From NCBI GenBank assembly GCA_900549295.1, contig URNG01000094.1, positions 1 through 12,568 on the forward strand: 12,568 bases of DNA. Direction: 5' to 3'. This DNA is from an uncultured Rhodocyclaceae bacterium (lineage in GTDB: Bacteria; Pseudomonadota; Gammaproteobacteria; Burkholderiales; Rhodocyclaceae). Within the stretch, counting starts at the first letter, position 1. The number at the start of each line of letters is the position of its first letter. Made by a program: the position numbers and the translations under genes. The notes below the pieces were generated by a model, which saw only the letters and a list, made by a program, of their open reading frames with translations, was not told the DNA's origin and ran no database searches. Positions 7,272-12,568 of the stretch are shown in pieces.

Positions 7272-7930
7272 TCGTCGTCGACAACCTGTACAAGCGATAC
7301 AAGACAGAACGCGGGGTAGGCCGCTGGGTGTTGCAAGGGGTGAATCTCACCATTCCGGCGCGTACCAACGTCGGGCTGATCGGCGGCAACGGCGCAGGCA
7401 AATCCACCTTGTTACGCATCATTGGCGGGGTTGATCGCCCCAATAAGGGCAGCGTTCAGCGCCATTGCCGTTTATCCTGGCCGATGGGGCAGGGAGGGCT
7501 GGAGCCGATGTTGAGCGGCCGACAGAACGCCAAATTTGTCTGCCGACTGCATGGCCATACTGATGATCTTGAAGACCGCCTGCGTTTTATTCAAGATTTT
7601 TCAGAACTGGGCAGTTACTTCGACGAACAGGTAACAACCTATTCGTCCGGCATGCGATCGCGCCTCCAGTTTGCCATGTCGATGGCTTTTGATTTTGATA
7701 TTTATATTTCCGATGAAGTGACCTCGGCAGGCGATGCCGGATTCCGTAAAAAAGCCTCGGATGCGTTCAAGACCATGACCAATCGTGCGGGCCTCATCAT
7801 GGTTGCGCACGATGAGGGTTCGCTGAAACAGTTTTGCCAGTCCGGTATCTTTCTTTATCAGGGCCAGGCCCACTGGTTTGACGATATTTCTGATGCTTTC
7901 AAAGCCTATAAGGAAACTTTGAAAAAATGA
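7268..7930 (+). CDS. kpsT: Capsule polysaccharide ABC transporter, ATP-binding protein (KpsT/CtrD/BexA type)
   Basis: This is a 220-residue ATPase, the short length typical of KpsT rather than the longer O-antigen Wzt. The Walker A motif is GGNGAGKST at 39-47. The Q-loop region has the KpsT-like run SWPMGQGGLEPMLSGRQN (70-87). The ABC signature is SSGMR at 126-130, Walker B is FDIYISDE at 143-150 with Asp149 and Glu150, and the switch His is 181. All catalytic motifs look intact, so it should be active. It would pair with the KpsM-like permease at the cytoplasmic face. Its ATG overlaps the permease stop and its TGA overlaps the ATG of the adaptor gene, both as ATGA, which points to tightly coupled translation of the three inner membrane parts. 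Confidence 0.95.
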   Translation: MIVVDNLYKRYKTERGVGRWVLQGVNLTIPARTNVGLIGGNGAGKSTLLRIIGGVDRPNKGSVQRHCRLSWPMGQGGLEPMLSGRQNAKFVCRLHGHTDDLEDRLRFIQDFSELGSYFDEQVTTYSSGMRSRLQFAMSMAFDFDIYISDEVTSAGDAGFRKKASDAFKTMTNRAGLIMVAHDEGSLKQFCQSGIFLYQGQAHWFDDISDAFKAYKETLKK

Positions 7931-9078
7931 GTACACAAGAAGCAGCAGTCATCAATCAAGCAGGCGCTTTGAGCAAAGCTCAAAAATATCTTTTCAACAT
8001 GCACCTTTTTCCTCGCCTGATCGGGCTGGTTCTGATCGGTGCCTTGCTGAACATTGCTTACCTCGCGGTTTTTGCTTCTGACCGCTATGTTTCGGAAACC
8101 AGCATCATCATCCGGAAAACAGATTCGGTTTCCGCGCCTTCCATCGACATCGGCATGGTGATTGCCGGAGTTGCCGGGGTAAATCGCGCCGATCAATTAC
8201 TGTTGCGTGAATATCTGCTGTCCATCGACATGCTGAAAAAACTGGATGCCACGCTGCAATTGAAGGCGCATTACAGCGATTCCTCCCGTGATCCGGTTTC
8301 CCGCATGTGGCTGGAAGACATCGAGTGGTTTCACCGGCATTACCTGTCGCGCGTGACGATTGACTATGATGATTTTGCCGGTGTGCTGCGCCTGAAGGTG
8401 CAAGCCTATACCCCGGAAATGGCGCTGGCTGTTTCTCGCGCGCTGGTTGCAGAGGGGGAGCGTTACATGAACCAACTGGGCCACGAAATGGCCGAAGCCC
8501 AGGTCAGTTTTCTCGAATCTCAGGTGAGTCTGGCCCAAAAGCGTCACCAGGAAGCCAGTCAGGTATTGCTTGCCTATCAAAATAAAAAGGGCTTGTTGTC
8601 GCCCCAGGCAACAGCCGAAAGCCTTGGCGCTCTGATCGGCAAGCTGGAGGAAAAACGGGCGGAAATCCAGACGCAACTGGCCGCTTTACCCAGAAACCTG
8701 AATCGTGATCATCCCAATCTGCTTATGCTCCGGCAGTCGCTTGCCGCCGTTGACCGGCAGATTGCCCAGGAAAACGCCAAACTGGCGAACCCCGGCGGCA
8801 AAACCCTGAACATCACGATGGAAGAATTCCAGCGTCTGCAACTGGAAGTCACGTTTACGCAGGACATTTACAAAGCGGCCCTCACCGCGCTTGAAAAAGG
8901 CCGTATTGACGCCACACGCATGCTGGAAAAAGTCTCCGTCCTGCAAGCGCCCTCCCTGCCGGAATACCCGATGGAGCCACGGCGTATCTACTACAGTTTC
9001 CTGACGCTGATCTTTGCCTGCATGCTCGTCGGCATCCTCAAACTTCTGGAAGCCATTGTGCTCGACCATGTCGACTAA
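7927..9078 (+). CDS. kpsE: Capsule export inner membrane/periplasmic adaptor (KpsE/CtrB/BexC type, PCP family)
   Basis: This 383-residue protein has a hydrophobic segment at about 30-50, a periplasmic body, and a second membrane segment at about 353-375 followed by a short cytoplasmic tail. That is the topology of KpsE, CtrB and BexC polysaccharide co-polymerase-type proteins. Residues about 180-300 are rich in Gln, Glu, Leu and Ala and look like long coiled coils (EAQVSFLESQVSLAQKRHQE and beyond). A proline-containing run, LPEYPMEPRR, precedes the second membrane segment, as is usual in this family. The protein would link the ABC transporter to the outer membrane OPX channel. Its ATG overlaps the kpsT-like stop. 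The next gene starts 18 bases after its stop, where the export block gives way to sugar nucleotide genes. Confidence 0.93.
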   Translation: MSTQEAAVINQAGALSKAQKYLFNMHLFPRLIGLVLIGALLNIAYLAVFASDRYVSETSIIIRKTDSVSAPSIDIGMVIAGVAGVNRADQLLLREYLLSIDMLKKLDATLQLKAHYSDSSRDPVSRMWLEDIEWFHRHYLSRVTIDYDDFAGVLRLKVQAYTPEMALAVSRALVAEGERYMNQLGHEMAEAQVSFLESQVSLAQKRHQEASQVLLAYQNKKGLLSPQATAESLGALIGKLEEKRAEIQTQLAALPRNLNRDHPNLLMLRQSLAAVDRQIAQENAKLANPGGKTLNITMEEFQRLQLEVTFTQDIYKAALTALEKGRIDATRMLEKVSVLQAPSLPEYPMEPRRIYYSFLTLIFACMLVGILKLLEAIVLDHVD

Positions 9079-9096
9079 GGTGCTCGCAAGAACCGG

Positions 9097-10221
9097 ATGA
9101 AAATTCTTTCTGTTTTTGGTACGCGTCCCGAAGCCATCAAAATGGCACCTGTCGTCAAGGCGTTGGCGGCTGATGCTGCCTTTGAGGCCAAGGTTTGCGT
9201 CACGGCGCAGCACCGCCAGATGCTGGATCAGGTGCTGGACGTGTTTGCCATCCGGCCCGACTTTGACCTCGATCTGATGCAGCCGGGGCAGGATCTCAGC
9301 GATATGACCGCCAGGGTTCTCCTGGGCATGCGGGATGTGTATCAGGCATGGCGGCCCGATCTTGTCCTTGTGCATGGCGACACCAGCACCAGCTTTGCCG
9401 CCAGCCTGTCTGCCTTTTACGCAAAAATCAAAGTCGGGCATGTCGAAGCGGGCCTGCGCACGCGCAACAAATACGCGCCCTGGCCGGAAGAAATGAACCG
9501 CAGCCTTACCGGGTTGATGGCAGACATCCACTTTGCGCCCACCGCACAGGCACAAACCCATTTGCTGGCGGAAGGCAAAGACCCCGCCGCCATCCACATT
9601 ACCGGCAACACCGTGATTGATGCCCTGCTGGAAGCGATCCAGCGCCTGCGCGCCGATCCCGGTTTGCAGCAGCGCTTCAGCCAGCAATTTGACTTCATCG
9701 ACCCCGATAAACGCCTCATTCTTGTCACCGGGCATCGCCGTGAAAATTTTGGCAGCGGGTTTGAGCACATCTGCCAGGCGCTAGTACAACTGGCCCAGCG
9801 TGGCGATGTGCAAATCATCTACCCCGTACACCTCAATCCCCAGGTGCAAGAACCCGTGCACCGCATGCTCGGCAACACCGGCAACATCTGCCTGGTCGAA
9901 CCGCAGGATTACCTGCCCTTTGTTTACCTCATGGATCGGGCCTGCCTGCTTATTACCGACTCAGGCGGCATTCAGGAAGAAGCGCCTGCGTTGGGTAAAC
10001 CCGTTCTCGTCATGCGCGAATCCACCGAGCGCCCCGAAGCCGTGGAAGCCGGCACGGTAAAACTCGTCGGCACCGACCCTGCCGCCATCGTGAACGAAAC
10101 CGCACGCCTGCTCGACAACCCCACCGCCTACGCCGCCATGAGCCGCGCCCATAATCCTTATGGCGATGGCAAAGCAGCGGTTAGAATCGCGCAGATTCTG
10201 CAAACGCCTTTCAATTTTTAA
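9097..10221 (+). CDS. wecB: UDP-N-acetylglucosamine 2-epimerase (non-hydrolysing)
   Basis: This 374-residue cytosolic enzyme would interconvert UDP-GlcNAc and UDP-ManNAc. Family motifs run the full length: FGTRPEAIKMAPVVK (7-21), HGDTSTSFA (93-101), HVEAGLRT (115-122) with Glu117, PWPEEMNR (128-135) with Glu131, GHRREN (212-217) with His213, YPVHLNP (242-248), and DSGGIQEEAPALGKP (288-302) followed by REST-ERPEA. The length matches E. coli WecB (376). The paired dehydrogenase next door shows that the UDP-ManNAc is meant for oxidation. Because it sits within the capsule locus it probably serves capsule synthesis, though an enterobacterial-common-antigen-like or other use cannot be excluded. 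The start at 9097 is supported by the universally N-terminal GTRPEA motif beginning at residue 8. Confidence 0.96.
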   Translation: MKILSVFGTRPEAIKMAPVVKALAADAAFEAKVCVTAQHRQMLDQVLDVFAIRPDFDLDLMQPGQDLSDMTARVLLGMRDVYQAWRPDLVLVHGDTSTSFAASLSAFYAKIKVGHVEAGLRTRNKYAPWPEEMNRSLTGLMADIHFAPTAQAQTHLLAEGKDPAAIHITGNTVIDALLEAIQRLRADPGLQQRFSQQFDFIDPDKRLILVTGHRRENFGSGFEHICQALVQLAQRGDVQIIYPVHLNPQVQEPVHRMLGNTGNICLVEPQDYLPFVYLMDRACLLITDSGGIQEEAPALGKPVLVMRESTERPEAVEAGTVKLVGTDPAAIVNETARLLDNPTAYAAMSRAHNPYGDGKAAVRIAQILQTPFNF

Positions 10222-10234
10222 TACAGCTCCTGAA

Positions 10235-11506
10235 ATGGACCGTATCTCCATCATTGGCCTAGGTTACATTGGCCTGCCCACCGCCACCTTGTTAGCCTCG
10301 CGTAAAAAGCGGGTGATTGGCGTTGACGTGTCGTTGCATGTGGTTGAAACCGTCAACAAGGGCAATGTTCATATCGTTGAACCGGAACTGGACATGCTGG
10401 TTCAGGCGGCGGTGGGAGCAGGGTATCTGCATGCGACGACTACGCCCGAACCCGCAGATGCCTTTCTGATTGCGGTTCCCACTCCCTTCCGCACGGCTGC
10501 GGAAGGTGCGGGCAACCCGTTTCCCCTGCCTGATTTGAGTTATATCGAAGCAGCAGCCCGCTCGGTTGCCCCGGTGCTGGTGCCGGGTAATCTCGTTATT
10601 CTCGAATCCACATCCCCGGTCGGCACGACAGAAAAACTCGCGGCCTGGCTGGCGCAAGCGCGGCCAGACCTCAGCTTTCCGCAGCAGGCGGGTGAGCAAT
10701 CCGATATTCGCATTGCGCATTGCCCGGAGCGCGTTTTGCCCGGACGCACGGTGCATGAACTGGTTGCCAACGACCGCGTTATCGGTGGCATGACACCCCG
10801 GTGTTCACAGGCTGCCGTTGCGCTTTACAAACTGTTCGTGCAGGGGGAATGCATCCTTACCGATGCGCGCACTGCCGAACTATGCAAGCTTGCGGAAAAC
10901 AGTTTCCGTGACGTCAACATCGCCTTTGCCAACGAACTCTCGATGATCTGCGATGCACAAGGTATCAATGTTCAAGAACTGATCGCGCTGGCCAACCGCC
11001 ACCCGCGTGTCAATATTTTGCAGCCGGGCTGTGGGGTAGGGGGGCATTGCATCGCCGTCGACCCCTGGTTCATCGTCAGCAGCGCCCCTGAACAGGCCAG
11101 ACTCATCTCCACCGCGCGCCGGGTTAATGACGCCAAGCCGCGCTGGATCATCGACAAGGTGGAGCAGGGCATTGCCGAATTACAGGCCCAGGGGCTGGGC
11201 CGGGATGTGCGCATTGCCTGTTTTGGCCTGAGCTATAAACCCGATATTGACGATCTGCGCGAAAGCCCCGCCCTGCACATCGCCGAACATCTGGCCCGCT
11301 GTCATGGCGACAGACTGGGCGTGATCGAACCCAACCTCGAAAACCTCCCCGCCAACCTGGTGCAGATGGGGGCAAAAAAAATAGAGGCCGCAGCAGCCTT
11401 GGCCTGGGCCGATATTCTGCTCGTACTGGTCAATCACGCGCAATTCCGGTATATCTCGTTAAAACCCACCCCGGCGCAGCGCCTGATCGACGCCCGAGGC
11501 ATCTGA
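10235..11506 (+). CDS. wecC: UDP-N-acetyl-D-mannosamine dehydrogenase (UDP-glucose/GDP-mannose dehydrogenase family)
   Basis: This 423-residue enzyme would oxidise UDP-ManNAc with two NAD+ to UDP-ManNAcA. The NAD-binding motif GLGYIGLP lies at 8-15. VPTPF, ESTSPVGTTEK and HCPERVLPGR follow. The catalytic region has KLAENSFRD with Lys218 and Asn222, and the loop GCGVGGHCIAVDPWF holds nucleophilic Cys272. HCPERVLPG and GVGGHCIAVDPWF favour the UDP-HexNAc group over UDP-glucose dehydrogenases. The adjacent epimerase supports ManNAc as substrate. I chose the ATG at 10235, 13 bases after the wecB-like stop, because the dinucleotide-binding motif then begins at residue 8. An in-frame start at 10160 would place 25 extra residues inside wecB. 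The ribosome site is weak. Another UDP-HexNAc substrate is possible but less likely. Confidence 0.94.
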   Translation: MDRISIIGLGYIGLPTATLLASRKKRVIGVDVSLHVVETVNKGNVHIVEPELDMLVQAAVGAGYLHATTTPEPADAFLIAVPTPFRTAAEGAGNPFPLPDLSYIEAAARSVAPVLVPGNLVILESTSPVGTTEKLAAWLAQARPDLSFPQQAGEQSDIRIAHCPERVLPGRTVHELVANDRVIGGMTPRCSQAAVALYKLFVQGECILTDARTAELCKLAENSFRDVNIAFANELSMICDAQGINVQELIALANRHPRVNILQPGCGVGGHCIAVDPWFIVSSAPEQARLISTARRVNDAKPRWIIDKVEQGIAELQAQGLGRDVRIACFGLSYKPDIDDLRESPALHIAEHLARCHGDRLGVIEPNLENLPANLVQMGAKKIEAAAALAWADILLVLVNHAQFRYISLKPTPAQRLIDARGI

Positions 11507-11515
11507 AAAAAAACC

Positions 11516-12568
11516 ATGATGAACACTGAAAATCCACAAAACCCGGACGATCTCCGCAAAGAGCTGGAAGAAGAAAACGAGCTCCTGCTTACGCAACTCC
11601 ACCTGGTGCAAGAAGAGCTTGAACGCTACTACCTGAAGTGCAAGGAACTGGAGCAGGGAAGTGTCAGCAGCGCGCCGCATGTAAACACCGCGCTTACGGC
11701 CTGGGTGGATGATGAACTTCCGCAAGCTCTTGCGGAGACGATGCGCCAGAAAAAACTCAGCGAAATTCAGCGCGAGCTGCAACAGATTGAAGCGAGCAAC
11801 GCCTTGCCTGCGCGCCTAGGCAATCTGCTCATCCAAAGTGCCGATGCCGGCGCGCTTGCCAGCTTGCCCGGCAAACTGCTGAAAATCTGGCGGCAAAGCA
11901 AGCAACAGGCACCAGACGTACTAGGCGGCAAGGAATACAAAAAAGTGATCGAAACCTATGAAAAAGAAGGTTTCGCAGCAACAGAAAAATTGCTGGTAAC
12001 GGCAGACGTTTTTGCCACCCACAAAGCCAATGCCTGGACGGCCCTTGCCCGCCATCTCAAAGGCTGCAACAAAGCGCATGTGGTACTCGCCGCCCGGCGC
12101 GCCTACGCCGAAGACCCCAAAGCCTACCGCCTCAAGTGGCTGGCCTTTCGCCTGCGAGACAACCGCGAATACCTCGAAGCCGATGCCTTGCTTGATCTGT
12201 TGCCGGCGGATATCACCTTCAACGATTCAGAATCGCGTCTGGTCAGCGAAATTCGCTACGAAGCCAAAACAGACCGCCTGCGCCAGGCTAAAAAAGGAAG
12301 CAGTTACGATGCACGCCGCGAGGCACAAAACAATCAGCAAAAACAACTCAGCAACGAGCGCGACGAACAATCCCGGCTCGCTGCCGAGCGCGCCCGTGAA
12401 ATCGAAACGTTGTTGAAAAAAACCAAGGCTCAGCACGCTGCGGCACAACAGCAGCTGGTCGAACGTGACAGCCAGCTCGTTGCCCAGCAGGAAGCTCTGA
12501 ACCGTCTCGAGCAGGACAAGACCCAGCTCGCCGCCCAGCACGCTGCGGCACAACAGCAGCTGGTCGAA
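11516..12568 (+). CDS. Coiled-coil/TPR-like protein of capsule locus, 3' end beyond window
   Basis: The frame is open from the ATG at 11516 (a second in-frame ATG is at 11519) to the last base, giving 351 residues without a stop. Residues about 11-48 are a short coiled coil containing ENELLLTQLHLVQEELERYY. Residues about 75-95 form another charged helix. Residues about 170-230 look like two or three TPR-type helical hairpins (ANAWTALARHL, VLAARRAYAEDP, YRLKWLAFRLRDN). From about 245 onward the protein is a long Gln/Ala/Glu-rich coiled coil. At 306-340 a 35-residue unit starts to repeat in tandem. There is no signal peptide or membrane segment, so it is probably cytosolic. It starts 9 bases after the wecC-like stop. 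I recall the N-terminal motif from other capsule and exopolysaccharide locus proteins, but could not check. Any enzymatic domain would lie past the edge. Function unknown. Confidence 0.85.
   Translation, partial: MMNTENPQNPDDLRKELEEENELLLTQLHLVQEELERYYLKCKELEQGSVSSAPHVNTALTAWVDDELPQALAETMRQKKLSEIQRELQQIEASNALPARLGNLLIQSADAGALASLPGKLLKIWRQSKQQAPDVLGGKEYKKVIETYEKEGFAATEKLLVTADVFATHKANAWTALARHLKGCNKAHVVLAARRAYAEDPKAYRLKWLAFRLRDNREYLEADALLDLLPADITFNDSESRLVSEIRYEAKTDRLRQAKKGSSYDARREAQNNQQKQLSNERDEQSRLAAERAREIETLLKKTKAQHAAAQQQLVERDSQLVAQQEALNRLEQDKTQLAAQHAAAQQQLVE
12428..12568 (+). repeat. 105-bp tandem repeat (35-residue coiled-coil unit), second copy cut by window edge
   Basis: Bases 12428-12463 recur at 12533-12568 with a single synonymous difference (12430 T versus 12535 C). 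Both encode AQHAAAQQQLVE. The period is 105 bases, which is 35 residues or exactly five heptads, so copies keep coiled-coil register. The last base of the window still matches, so the true extent of the second copy and the number of copies cannot be seen. Confidence 0.75.

Noticed and set aside
10160..10234. Upstream ATG adding 25 residues to the wecC-like protein
   Set aside because: It overlaps the conserved end of wecB, and the NAD-binding motif is normally within the first 15 residues, as it is from 10235.

Overview
The window reads as part of a capsular polysaccharide locus in a Gram-negative proteobacterium, all on the + strand. GC-rich coding, a CtrA/BexD-type outer membrane export protein and the gene families present suggest a betaproteobacterium. 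That placement comes from gene content alone and is tentative.

Bases 1-5264 hold a lipid-making module. It opens with the 3' end of a large type I polyketide/fatty acid synthase (structural KR half, ER, KR, ACP; no thioesterase) and closes with an alpha-oxoamine synthase of the AONS/KBL/serine palmitoyltransferase fold. Between them sits a two-gene cassette: a winged-helix plus minimal nucleotidyltransferase (MNT) protein and a HEPN-like protein. This cassette is preceded by a candidate sigma-70 promoter and is joined by overlapping start and stop codons to the oxoamine synthase. A PKS/FAS plus an oxoamine synthase in a capsule locus recalls rkpA/rkpG of the Sinorhizobium meliloti K-antigen region.

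Bases 5325-9078 encode an ABC-transporter capsule export machine: an outer membrane OPX lipoprotein, a KpsM-like permease, a KpsT-like ATPase and a KpsE/CtrB-like periplasmic adaptor. The last three are joined by ATGA overlaps. Bases 9097-11506 encode a UDP-GlcNAc 2-epimerase (WecB-like) and a UDP-ManNAc dehydrogenase (WecC-like). Together they would supply UDP-ManNAcA, so the polymer probably contains N-acetylmannosaminuronic acid.

From 11516 a coiled-coil and TPR-like protein runs off the right edge, just as a 35-residue (105-bp) tandem repeat begins its second copy.

Overall inference: the synthase and oxoamine synthase make an unusual aminoketone (sphingoid-like) lipid for capsule assembly or anchoring, WecB/WecC make a sugar precursor, and the Kps/Ctr proteins export the polymer. 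The MNT-HEPN pair embedded in this pathway is the least expected element. No RNA genes, insertion sequences, CRISPR arrays or convincing terminators were seen, and no gene-free stretch exceeds 90 bases.
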